From positions 2,142,680 to 2,206,679 of the forward strand of contig NZ_OY781470.1 in assembly GCF_963676935.1 (NCBI RefSeq): 64,000 nucleotides of DNA, in the 5' to 3' direction. The stretch is from Halarcobacter sp. (GTDB lineage: Bacteria; Campylobacterota; Campylobacteria; Campylobacterales; Arcobacteraceae). The notes under the pieces are model-generated. The model was not told where the DNA came from. It ran no database searches and saw only the letters and a program-made list of their open reading frames with translations. Shown one piece after another: positions 8,582 to 18,002 of this stretch. Numbering within the stretch: position 1 is the first letter of the stretch; the number at the start of each line of letters is the position of its first letter. Both the position numbers and the translations under genes were made by a program.

Positions 8582-9989
8582 TTAATTCCTCATTTAATAC
8601 TTTCACTCCAATTGCTATTCCAGGCCAACCTTGTCCAGCAAAAATTGTATCACCTACATTATATAAACCTTTAAAAGGAGTTGTACAACTTGGTAGTTGA
8701 AGTATGTTTTTAAGTGTTATTGCATTTCCACCACAATTAGCTCTATTTATATATCTTCTAAAAGTTTTTGAAGTGGCACTTGAAATATTAATTATATCTT
8801 TTTTATTAATATTCTCAAAATGTTCTACAAAAGAATCGATAATAAAGTTTTCACAAAGTGCTTTTTGTTTTATATATTCATCTTTATTTATATTCTCCCA
8901 ATAAGAAGCATTTGTATGTGTTGAAATTGTTACACTATAACCATTCTTACTCATTTTTTTATCATCTTTAGAACTAAATGAGATAAAAAATGAGTTTGAA
9001 ATTGTATTTGGAATTTTTTTATCTAAAATTATTTGATAATGGTGTAATAGATCTTCATTTGTATCTAAATTAAAATTTACAACAAAAGCACTTTGATTAT
9101 TAAAAGAGAATCTTTGATAATATTTTTGAATCTCTTTATCTTCAAATAAATTTGCACAATCATATATAGTAGAGTTTAAAACTATATTTGAAGTTAAATA
9201 CTCATCTTTTTTTGAAATAAGTCTAAATTTGTCTTTTTCTTTTATTATTTTTACAATTTGCTCTTTTCGTTTTAAGTCAATATCATTTAATAAACCTTCA
9301 AATAAACTTCCCATTCCACCATTTACATAAAAAACATCGTGGAAAGGATAAGCTAGTCCTAAAGCTAAAGACAATACCGTTATCTCTTTTGAAGTAGTTT
9401 GCAAAGTTATTAATAATTGAGCATCTATAAAATCTTGATACTCTTTTGAGATATCCCCTAAAATCTCTTTTATAAAACTTTTTGCACTTTTAAATGTATA
9501 AGTATTAAAGTTGAAAAAAAGCTCTATAAAAGAATTTATTGTTTTGATATATGCATTTAGTGAGTATTTTGAATAATATAGCTTTTTTAATTGCCAAAAC
9601 TTTTCATCTATATCTTTAATCTTTTGCCAAAATATTTTGTTATTTTTATTTGGGTAAGCTTTATTTATATCTTCAATAAATTTATCAAAATCTTTAATTC
9701 TATCAATTACTTTTTTATTTTGTATTATTCTAATTGCTATATCACTTTTGGTAATATCTGGTTTATAATTCGCTTTATCAAATATCTCTTTTATAGGATG
9801 ATTTTCTTCATAACCTACAAAAGTAGTTGCTCCTGCGTTAAAGTATGAACCGTATCTCTTAAATGTACTAGCACAACCACCAAGGTTTTTATCTTTTTCA
9901 AATATTATTGTATTTTTATCTTTATTTAAAGAGGCGATCATACTTCCTCCTATACCTGAGCCAACAACAGCCAAATCATACAGTTTCAT
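8574..9989 (-). CDS. FAD-dependent oxidoreductase of the phytoene desaturase/CrtI-like superfamily
   Basis: A 471-aa flavoprotein. The N-terminal dinucleotide-binding motif is VVGSGIGGSMIASL, followed by the GGCASTFKRYG segment found in CrtI/RetH-type amine-oxidase-like enzymes. The C-terminal FAD motif is LYNVGDTIFAGQGWPGIAIG. No phytoene synthase is nearby, so a carotenoid role cannot be claimed. Related genes often sit beside photolyases in light-response clusters of other bacteria. It overlaps phrB by 14 bases and the kinase by 8. The substrate is unknown. Confidence 0.75.
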   Translation of the reverse strand: MKLYDLAVVGSGIGGSMIASLNKDKNTIIFEKDKNLGGCASTFKRYGSYFNAGATTFVGYEENHPIKEIFDKANYKPDITKSDIAIRIIQNKKVIDRIKDFDKFIEDINKAYPNKNNKIFWQKIKDIDEKFWQLKKLYYSKYSLNAYIKTINSFIELFFNFNTYTFKSAKSFIKEILGDISKEYQDFIDAQLLITLQTTSKEITVLSLALGLAYPFHDVFYVNGGMGSLFEGLLNDIDLKRKEQIVKIIKEKDKFRLISKKDEYLTSNIVLNSTIYDCANLFEDKEIQKYYQRFSFNNQSAFVVNFNLDTNEDLLHHYQIILDKKIPNTISNSFFISFSSKDDKKMSKNGYSVTISTHTNASYWENINKDEYIKQKALCENFIIDSFVEHFENINKKDIINISSATSKTFRRYINRANCGGNAITLKNILQLPSCTTPFKGLYNVGDTIFAGQGWPGIAIGVKVLNEELNG

Positions 9990-11316
9990 TTTTTGCCTCT
10001 TTGAACTTTTCTATTGCTCTTTTTCTAGATATAGATATATCAACCATAGCTTTAGGATAAGAGATAAAAAGATTTGATTGTACACCATTTTCTATATGGA
10101 AAAGTCTTGAATCTACATCTTTAAGTTCTTTTATTACAGATTTAATAAAAATCCCTTTTTCATCAAATTTTTTTGATTGTGTGTATGGATTAAATACTCT
10201 AAAATATGGTGCAGCATCAGCTCCTGTACTAGCACCCCACTGCCATGAACCTATATTTGAACTTGCCTCATAATCTAACAGTTTCAAAGCAAAATATTTT
10301 TCACCTTTTTTCCAATCTATAAATAGATTTTTTGTTAAAAAAGATGCAACTATCATTCTTAATCTATTATGCATAAATCCTGTTCTATTTAAATGTCTCA
10401 TTGCTGCATCAATAATTGGAACACCAGTATTACCTTCACACCATCTTATAAAATCATCTTCGTTTTCATTCCAACTAATATCAATATTATTAAAATTATT
10501 AAACTCTGAATTTGGAAAATGAAATAAAATATAATTATAAAACTCTCTCCAAAATAATTCTCTAATAAAAAAATCACTATCTTTTAAATTTCTAACATAA
10601 TTAAATACCATAACTGGAGAAATAATACCAAACCTTAAAAACACCGAAAGATTTGAAGTGGCATCTTTATAAAAATAATCTCTATTTTCTTTGTAAGTAC
10701 TTAATTTCATAGGAATTTTTTCTAAGAGTTCCTTAACACCATTTGTTAATATTTTAGGTAGATTTACTAATTTAAATCCCATACTTTCTAGTGTTGGGAC
10801 ATCAGTATAATCATAATGAAATAAAACCATGTTTTTTGATATGCTTCTTTGTTCTATATTATTTGAATTAGTTAATAAATCTAAAGATTTATAAAAGGGA
10901 GTAAATACTTTGTAAGGTGTACCATCATTTTTTAAATGATTTGCTGGATTTAAAATAAATGAATCAATAAATTGTCTTAGAGGTATTATTTTATCTATCT
11001 CATCATCTCGCTTTTTTGAATAAAAATCAAAATCAACTGAACATAAAACTTCATCAAAGCCAAATTTTTTTAAATTTTTAAATATCTCTTTTGGTTTTCC
11101 ATAAAAGATTGCTAGATCTAAATTCATCTTCAATAATTTTTGTTTTAAATCTATTACTGACTGATAAATAAAATTTACCCTTTTATCATCAAAAGGTAAA
11201 CTATCTAATATATCAATATCGAAAATAAATATAGGGAATACTTCACCTTGTGCATTTTCTAATAAAGCTGAGTCTTCAATCCTTAAATCTCTTCTAAACC
11301 AAAGTATTTGTTTCAT
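9976..11316 (-). CDS. phrB: Deoxyribodipyrimidine photolyase (cryptochrome/photolyase family, class I)
   Basis: Light-driven repair of cyclobutane pyrimidine dimers. The N-terminal antenna domain starts ILWFRRDLRIEDSALL. The FAD-binding helical domain shows FIRELFWREFYNYIL, WCEGNTGVPIIDAAMRHL, TGFMHNRLRMIVASFL and SNIGSWQWGASTGADAAP, the last with the conserved Asn near FAD N5 and tryptophans of the electron-transfer chain. The 446-aa length is close to E. coli PhrB. It overlaps rudS by 4 bases and the oxidoreductase by 14, which places it in the middle of a five-gene operon. CPD rather than 6-4 specificity is inferred from overall similarity. Confidence 0.93.
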   Translation of the reverse strand: MKQILWFRRDLRIEDSALLENAQGEVFPIFIFDIDILDSLPFDDKRVNFIYQSVIDLKQKLLKMNLDLAIFYGKPKEIFKNLKKFGFDEVLCSVDFDFYSKKRDDEIDKIIPLRQFIDSFILNPANHLKNDGTPYKVFTPFYKSLDLLTNSNNIEQRSISKNMVLFHYDYTDVPTLESMGFKLVNLPKILTNGVKELLEKIPMKLSTYKENRDYFYKDATSNLSVFLRFGIISPVMVFNYVRNLKDSDFFIRELFWREFYNYILFHFPNSEFNNFNNIDISWNENEDDFIRWCEGNTGVPIIDAAMRHLNRTGFMHNRLRMIVASFLTKNLFIDWKKGEKYFALKLLDYEASSNIGSWQWGASTGADAAPYFRVFNPYTQSKKFDEKGIFIKSVIKELKDVDSRLFHIENGVQSNLFISYPKAMVDISISRKRAIEKFKEAKNETV

Positions 11317-12266
11317 TTATATGCCTCTACCTTTGATCTAAGTGCTAAATCTTTGGGATATGGATTTAAGAAAATTTGTGTTTTTAAATATTCTATATCA
11401 AATTTATTTGTATAAAGTTTGATAATTTTAATTACTGCAATTAAAGGAATTATCCCATTTTTAAAATCTTCAATAGATTCTAAAATCTCATCTTTTTCCT
11501 CTTTAGATATCACTTTTTTAAAATATCCATATATATGAAGTAAAACATTATAGGTATTTTTTATTGTACCTTTTTGACCTATTGCTTCTAAAAAAAGTTT
11601 TTTATACTTTTCTAAAACAATTTCAATTGATTCTTTTTCATGATTAGCCACAATATTACCTAACTCTTTATAATAATTATGAGATTTAGAATATATCATG
11701 TATTTATATGAGGTGTGAAATTTAACTAAATCATTAAAAGAGGGTTTTGAATCTAAAAAAATATGTAAAGATTTATACGCAAATACTTGCATTAAAAAGT
11801 TTTCCCTTAGCCAAGGGTCACCTAACCTTCCCTCTTCTTCAATAGGTAAATAAGGAAACTTATTTTTTAATTCATTAGCAAATACACCTACACCAACATT
11901 TTCACTTTGTCCATTTTTTTTATCTGGATATATTTTAACTCTTTCCATTCCACATGTAGGAGATTTTGATTTAAGTATAAATCCACATAATTGATTATCT
12001 TCAATTTTCTTTACTAATTCTTTTGAAATATCAGTAATAGTATTAGTTACATCTTCATTCTCATTTGTAGTTCTTACAGTAACTTCACCATTACTTCTAA
12101 CTAGTCTTATTGCAGGTCTGGGAGTTGGAAAAACTAATTTTTCAGGACAATATGCTTCAAATTCAAAATAATTTGAAAGTTCATTAACAATAAATCTATC
12201 TCTTGAATGACCGCCATCATATCGACACATAGTACCTAATAGGCATGATGATATTCCTAGTTTCAT
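11313..12266 (-). CDS. DUF523-DUF1722 fusion, RudS-like tRNA thiouridine desulfidase
   Basis: The N-terminal DUF523 (TudS) domain, about 1-150, has the cysteines that hold a [4Fe-4S] cluster in TudS: GISSCLLG, then KSPTCGMERVKIY, with YCPE between them. The C-terminal DUF1722 (YbgA) domain, about 190-310, is all-helical with FHTSYKYMIYSKSHNYY. TudS removes sulfur from 2-thiouracil. The two-domain form is known as RudS, which strips sulfur from 4-thiouridine in tRNA, the near-UV sensor nucleotide. E. coli also places ybgA beside phr. It is the first gene of the photolyase operon, with RBS AAAGGAG. Enzymatic activity here is inferred. Confidence 0.82.
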   Translation of the reverse strand: MKLGISSCLLGTMCRYDGGHSRDRFIVNELSNYFEFEAYCPEKLVFPTPRPAIRLVRSNGEVTVRTTNENEDVTNTITDISKELVKKIEDNQLCGFILKSKSPTCGMERVKIYPDKKNGQSENVGVGVFANELKNKFPYLPIEEEGRLGDPWLRENFLMQVFAYKSLHIFLDSKPSFNDLVKFHTSYKYMIYSKSHNYYKELGNIVANHEKESIEIVLEKYKKLFLEAIGQKGTIKNTYNVLLHIYGYFKKVISKEEKDEILESIEDFKNGIIPLIAVIKIIKLYTNKFDIEYLKTQIFLNPYPKDLALRSKVEAYK

Positions 12267-12283
12267 AATAACTCCTTTGTGAA

Positions 12284-12328
12284 ATTATATTAAAACTAGG
12301 ATATTTTTGTAAGTTTTTTTTGTTAGTT
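12284..12328 (-). promoter_or_regulatory. Promoter of the photolyase operon with a 13-bp repeat
   Basis: TATAAT lies at 12289-12284 on the minus strand, just ahead of rudS. Upstream, GTAAGTT (12309-12315) and GTTAGTT (12322-12328), read on the plus strand, start 13 bases apart. Their near edges lie 20 and 33 bases from the -10 box, where a DNA-binding activator would replace a weak -35. The same arrangement recurs at 6827-6871. Binding by the operon's LytTR protein is an inference. Confidence 0.5.
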
Positions 12329-12335
12329 TATAAAA

Positions 12336-13604
12336 TTACCAATCAATTGATTGAATTTTTCCATTCTTAAGAGGAGAAAGAAATGATTTACCTTGATTTA
12401 ATCTAATAATACCAATAGAACTTCTACCTTTCATATTTTTTAAGAATATAATAGATTCTCCATCTTTAGAAAATTTAGGAAATTGATTACTTCCACTAGC
12501 AGTTAATCTTTCTAAGAAATCACTTTTAGTTGACATAAGGAAAAGATTAAATGTATAACTACCAAACTCATTATCTCTTTCTCTACTTGTATAAACTACA
12601 TAATCTTTATATGTTGTTGCAGAAGAGTTATTTCTACCATGATATACAAGTCTTTCAACACCTCTATTACCTATTTTTTTTGCAAAAATATTAGGATATC
12701 CTAATCTATCAGATACAAAAACAATTTTTGAATCATTTTCAACAAAATGTGCACCAACATCAATACCTTTATATGTTGTTAATCTTGTTTTTGTTTTTCT
12801 TTGAGTATCATAAAGATAAATGTCTGGTTGATAATCTGGACTTGCAGTAATTAAAAGTTTTCTTCCATTACTACTTATATCAGATGCTACAACCATACCC
12901 TCACTTTTCATAATAACTTCTTTTTTTCTATTATAAAGATTAGTTTTTATAAGTGTAGGGATACCTTTATCATATGTAGTGTAATAAAAATCGCCTTTTT
13001 TCTTATCTGCCCATTTAGGGAAAATATTTAAACCACCTTTTATAACTGGTTGTTGAAAGCTAAGTGTATAATCTGCAATAATAATATCAGCTTTTTTAGC
13101 TTCTTTATATAAAGAGAATATAACAAATTTATCCATCCAATCAATTGATGGAGCATTTAATTGTTTATTAACGGCAATTGCAATTCTATGAGCTAAAAAA
13201 GGATATCTATCCTCTTTTGAAGTTGATAAAGTTTTAGATAAAACTTGTTGTTTTGAATTAATATCAAATAATTTAAAGTCAACAGAATATCCTCCAAAAC
13301 CGCTAACACTTGAACTTATATTTAAAAATAAATCTGTTCCTTTATTTGATAAAGCTAACATATTTGGCAATTTGTTAAACTCTACAACTTCATTTGAGTC
13401 TATAACATCAAAATGTCCACTAATTTTTAAGTCTTTTTCAATTAATCTCTTAACTTTGTTTGTTAACTCTTTATTCATAGCACCTGGTGCAACTGAAATT
13501 TCAATTTTTGGTAAATTTGTACTTTTCTTAACAATATCAAGTTCTGCATCGGCAGCAAATAAAAAAGTAGTAAAAGCTATAATTAAAAATAAAAATCTAT
13601 TCAT
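12336..13604 (-). CDS. tolB: Tol-Pal system protein TolB
   Basis: Periplasmic component of the Tol-Pal machine that binds Pal and connects it to TolA. Residues 1-18 are a signal peptide (RFLFLIIAFTTFLFA). The N-terminal TolB domain follows (about 30-160). The C-terminal part is a beta-propeller with WD40-like blades such as SSNGRKLLITASPDYQPDIYLYD and FSKDGESIIFLKN. The 422-aa length matches the family. It follows the TolA-like gene by 4 bases. In Campylobacter the next gene is pal; here the photolyase island intervenes. Confidence 0.94.
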   Translation of the reverse strand: MNRFLFLIIAFTTFLFAADAELDIVKKSTNLPKIEISVAPGAMNKELTNKVKRLIEKDLKISGHFDVIDSNEVVEFNKLPNMLALSNKGTDLFLNISSSVSGFGGYSVDFKLFDINSKQQVLSKTLSTSKEDRYPFLAHRIAIAVNKQLNAPSIDWMDKFVIFSLYKEAKKADIIIADYTLSFQQPVIKGGLNIFPKWADKKKGDFYYTTYDKGIPTLIKTNLYNRKKEVIMKSEGMVVASDISSNGRKLLITASPDYQPDIYLYDTQRKTKTRLTTYKGIDVGAHFVENDSKIVFVSDRLGYPNIFAKKIGNRGVERLVYHGRNNSSATTYKDYVVYTSRERDNEFGSYTFNLFLMSTKSDFLERLTASGSNQFPKFSKDGESIIFLKNMKGRSSIGIIRLNQGKSFLSPLKNGKIQSIDW

Positions 13605-13608
13605 TTAT

Positions 13609-14334
13609 TTATCCTTCTGATTTAAAGTTCACAATAATATCAACTTTTGAATTAATTTTTGGTCTAGGGAATTGCTCATTAATTTGAGATTCCAAAAACT
13701 CTTTTAATGATTCATCGAAACGTTGGTCATTTGAATATTTCATTATTCTATAATCAAACTGTCCACTACTTGAAATCATTACAAGAACTTTTACAACAAG
13801 ACCTGATTCTAATAGTTTTGGATTCCATCTTTGCCATAATATCTCTTTTATTTTTGAAAAATATTCATCCTCTTCACCATTTGAAGTAGAACTATTTGAT
13901 GGAAGATTAGTTGTTGTTTTAACATCTTTTAAAAGTTTAGAAACCGTATTATTATCCGTTTTCTTTTGTTTTTGAAACTTTGATTTAAATCTACTTGGAT
14001 CTAAAGATTCTTTTACAGCATTTACATCTTTTTCTTCAACTTTTTTTGCAGTAGTTTTTACATTTGCAAATAATGATTTAAAATCTGCTTTTTGTTTAGA
14101 TGAACGTGAAGTTGATTTTTTAACTACCTTTTCAGCTTTTTGAGGTGTTTTTTGAGCAGCACTTTTTTTATCTGCTTTTGTAGAAATCAAATCTAATTCT
14201 AAAACTGTAGTTTTGCTTGAATCATATTTTTTAGGTTTTGGAGCATTTATATAAATTAAAAAAGATAAACAGATTAGTAAATATAAACTAGCTGATATTA
14301 CACCTGCTAGATAAAAATAACCTTTTTCTTGCAT
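13609..14334 (-). CDS. tolA: TolA/TonB-like energy-transducing protein
   Basis: A 241-aa inner-membrane protein with one N-terminal helix (about 10-30, YLAGVISASLYLLICLSFLI), a Lys/Ala/Ser-rich periplasmic linker (about 50-150) and a C-terminal TonB/TolA-type domain (about 160-241, EYFSKIKEILWQRWNPKLL). It would carry proton-motive-force energy from TolQ-TolR across the periplasm to TolB and Pal. It is shorter than E. coli TolA. Position between tolR and tolB favours TolA over TonB. It starts 2 bases from the tolR stop. Confidence 0.8.
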   Translation of the reverse strand: MQEKGYFYLAGVISASLYLLICLSFLIYINAPKPKKYDSSKTTVLELDLISTKADKKSAAQKTPQKAEKVVKKSTSRSSKQKADFKSLFANVKTTAKKVEEKDVNAVKESLDPSRFKSKFQKQKKTDNNTVSKLLKDVKTTTNLPSNSSTSNGEEDEYFSKIKEILWQRWNPKLLESGLVVKVLVMISSSGQFDYRIMKYSNDQRFDESLKEFLESQINEQFPRPKINSKVDIIVNFKSEG

Positions 14335-14336
14335 GA

Positions 14337-14726
14337 TTATCCATCAGTTATTAATGCAACTTTATAAAAACCAGCCTCTTTTACTGATTTTAAAACATGC
14401 ATTATATCATCATAAATTAAACTTTTTTCTGCTCGAATATGGATAGGAGTTTTTCTGTCTTTACCCTTTGCAAAAAGTAAAAAGTTATCAGAAAAATTTT
14501 CTAAATCGTATCTTTTTTTATTTATCAATACTTTCCTATTTTTAGTTACTACTATATCAATTTTTTTTACAGCTTGAATTTGTTTTGAGGCACTTCCTTT
14601 AGGAAGATTAATTGGTTCTTCAAACTCAATCACAGGGGCAGTTACCATTAATATTGCTAAAAGTACTAGCATAATATCAACTAATGGTGTAATATTTAAA
14701 TCAGGTTTTTGATTGTAATCGTACAC
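14337..14726 (-). CDS. tolR: TolR/ExbD-family proton channel subunit
   Basis: A 129-aa protein with one transmembrane helix near residues 14-33 carrying the proton-path Asp in TPLVDIMLVLLAILMV. The periplasmic domain follows (NLPKGSASKQIQ, then KTPIHIRAEKSLIYDDIMHV). Together with TolQ it forms the inner-membrane motor. The spacing to tolQ (2 bases) and to tolA (2 bases) shows a single operon. TolR rather than ExbD is chosen from linkage to tolB. Confidence 0.88.
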   Translation of the reverse strand: MYDYNQKPDLNITPLVDIMLVLLAILMVTAPVIEFEEPINLPKGSASKQIQAVKKIDIVVTKNRKVLINKKRYDLENFSDNFLLFAKGKDRKTPIHIRAEKSLIYDDIMHVLKSVKEAGFYKVALITDG

Positions 14727-14728
14727 TC

Positions 14729-15289
14729 TTAACCTTTAGCAATTAAAATTTGAGATTGTGCCTTTAAATAAGTATTTAACTCATAAACTTTTCTTACTAA
14801 TATTTGATGAAAAGTATAAGCAAATATAGCTACAAAAATACCAGCTGCTGTTGCAACTAATGCTTCACTTATTGCAGGAGCAATAACAGAAAATCCAACT
14901 TTCGATTCATTTGAAAACTTTGCGAAAGATTCTAATATACCAACTACTGTTCCAAAAAGACCAACAAATGGTGAAGTTGATGCAATAATAGATAACCAAG
15001 TAATACCACTACTAGCATCTTTTATAATATTAATCTCACAAGCATGTAATATCTCTTTCGTATGTACAGAGTTTGAACATTTATTTAAAGAAGACATTGG
15101 ACTAAGTGTTGCACTTCTAGATGTTAAATCATCCAAAGATTTTCTTTCGTTAAATATTAAAGATTTTAAAGATAAAAATCTATAAATAAAAAGCCAGAAA
15201 CATATAATGAAGTAAAATGATAGTGTCAATAACACTAAAAGTGTTATTGCACTGCCATTATTTAAATAATTTAAAGCTGTATCAATCAT
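14729..15289 (-). CDS. tolQ: TolQ/ExbB/MotA-family proton channel subunit
   Basis: An inner-membrane protein of 186 aa with three helices: about 14-38 (ITLLVLLTLSFYFIICFWLFI), about 100-125 (LSIIASTSPFVGLFGTVVGI) and about 140-165. The last contains the signature APAISEALVATAAGIFVAIFA. It forms the stator channel with TolR that energises TolA. It is shorter than E. coli TolQ, in line with Campylobacterota versions. It starts 11 bases beyond the atpC stop, so tol genes may be partly read from the ATP synthase operon. Confidence 0.9.
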   Translation of the reverse strand: MIDTALNYLNNGSAITLLVLLTLSFYFIICFWLFIYRFLSLKSLIFNERKSLDDLTSRSATLSPMSSLNKCSNSVHTKEILHACEINIIKDASSGITWLSIIASTSPFVGLFGTVVGILESFAKFSNESKVGFSVIAPAISEALVATAAGIFVAIFAYTFHQILVRKVYELNTYLKAQSQILIAKG

Positions 15290-15300
15290 CTACACTAATT

Positions 15301-15678
15301 CTATGCAAATGAATTAATTTTAGCTTCTACTGCTGCTAATGATACATTTGCATCTTTAACAGAGTTTACTAAGTCTTTTGCAGCTTCAATATTTTTAGCG
15401 ATTTCAGAGTCAGCACCTGAAGTAAGTGCTACTGCTCCATCAACTAAAACATCTACAGAGCTTTCAGAAACTTTTACGTGTCCCCAGTTAATAGCCACTG
15501 CATCTGTTGAACCTGCTTTTTCAATAATAATTACGCCAACTGTTAATGATGATACTAAAGACGCGTGTCCTGGAAGGACACCAAACTCACCCTCTTTTCC
15601 AGGTAGAGTAACGCTTTTTACATCATCACTAAAAATTAGACCATTTGGTGCAACTATCGATAATTTTAATGTATCCAT
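15301..15678 (-). CDS. atpC: F1 ATP synthase epsilon subunit
   Basis: Central-stalk subunit that couples rotation to catalysis and can inhibit hydrolysis. MDTLKLSIVAPNGLIFSDDVKSV and LPGKEGEFGVLPGHASLVS are the family's N-terminal beta-sandwich motifs. The C-terminal helical part is short (125 aa in total), so the inhibitory extension may be weaker than in E. coli. It is the last gene of the ATP synthase cluster, 14 bases after atpD. Confidence 0.95.
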   Translation of the reverse strand: MDTLKLSIVAPNGLIFSDDVKSVTLPGKEGEFGVLPGHASLVSSLTVGVIIIEKAGSTDAVAINWGHVKVSESSVDVLVDGAVALTSGADSEIAKNIEAAKDLVNSVKDANVSLAAVEAKINSFA

Positions 15679-15692
15679 AAAGCCGCCTTTAA

Positions 15693-17105
<1,413 letters not shown>

Positions 17106-17993
17106 TTATTTTAATGCTTCAACACCACTGATAATCTCTATCAGCTCTGTTGTAATTGCAGCTTGTCTAGCTTTATTATATTCAACTGTTAAAGAGTTAA
17201 CTCTATCTTTTGCATTATTAGTTGCAGCTTCCATAGCTTGCATTCTAGCAGAGTGCTCTGCTGCTAAAGAATCGATTAATGAGTAATACATATTGAAATC
17301 AATATATTTACCTGTTAATTCTTCTAACACTTCTTCATCATCATCTGGTTCTATCTCTAACATAGATGTTTCATTTTCAGAAACTTCAACATTATCTAAG
17401 CTAATTGGTAATAGCTCTGTTACTCTAATCTCTTGAGTAAGCATATTCAAGAATCCATTGTAAACTAATATTACTTTATCAGTTTCACCATTTTGGAAAT
17501 CTTTAACTACTTCACCAATAAACTCAGCAGCTCTATCATAATCAGGAGCAGAAGATAAGTCTGAAACTTTTTGAGCTAATTCTTCACCTTGGAAAGTAAA
17601 ATAATCAACACCTTTTCTTCCAGCTACTCTATATCTTACATTTGCACCTTTTGCTTTATACTCAGCTGCAAGTTTACTAACTGTTTTAATTGTTGCCATG
17701 TTAAAACCACCACAAAGACCTTTGTCAGCAGTTACAAAAACTAAATCAACAGTTTTTGGGTTCTCAACTGGGATAAATGCTTTATTAGTATTTCCCCCAT
17801 CTTGAACATTGCTAACTCTGTTTGCGATCTCAGAAAGTACTGCATTAATCTTCTTTGCATAACTTCTAGATTGTTCAGACAATTGTCTAGTTCTAGTAAG
17901 TTTTGCAGAAGATACAAGCTTCATAGCTTTTGTAGTCTTCTGAGTGTTTTTAACACTTCCAATTTTTAATTTTATCTCTTTTAAGTTAGCCAT
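17106..17993 (-). CDS. atpG: F1 ATP synthase gamma subunit
   Basis: Rotor shaft of F1. Both terminal helices of the coiled coil are present: the N-terminal MANLKEIKLKIGSVKNTQK and the C-terminal YNKARQAAITTELIEIISG. The conserved DKGLCGGFN motif is near residue 90. The 295-aa length fits. An acidic stretch (EPDDDEEVLEE, about 217) is a lineage-specific insertion. Spacing to atpA is 9 bases. Confidence 0.97.
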   Translation of the reverse strand: MANLKEIKLKIGSVKNTQKTTKAMKLVSSAKLTRTRQLSEQSRSYAKKINAVLSEIANRVSNVQDGGNTNKAFIPVENPKTVDLVFVTADKGLCGGFNMATIKTVSKLAAEYKAKGANVRYRVAGRKGVDYFTFQGEELAQKVSDLSSAPDYDRAAEFIGEVVKDFQNGETDKVILVYNGFLNMLTQEIRVTELLPISLDNVEVSENETSMLEIEPDDDEEVLEELTGKYIDFNMYYSLIDSLAAEHSARMQAMEAATNNAKDRVNSLTVEYNKARQAAITTELIEIISGVEALK

Positions 17994-18002
17994 AGACTAT
18001 CC

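Noticed and set aside
8574-9989. Carotenoid biosynthesis role for the CrtI-like flavoprotein
   Set aside because: No phytoene synthase, cyclase or other crt gene is nearby; only the superfamily can be supported.
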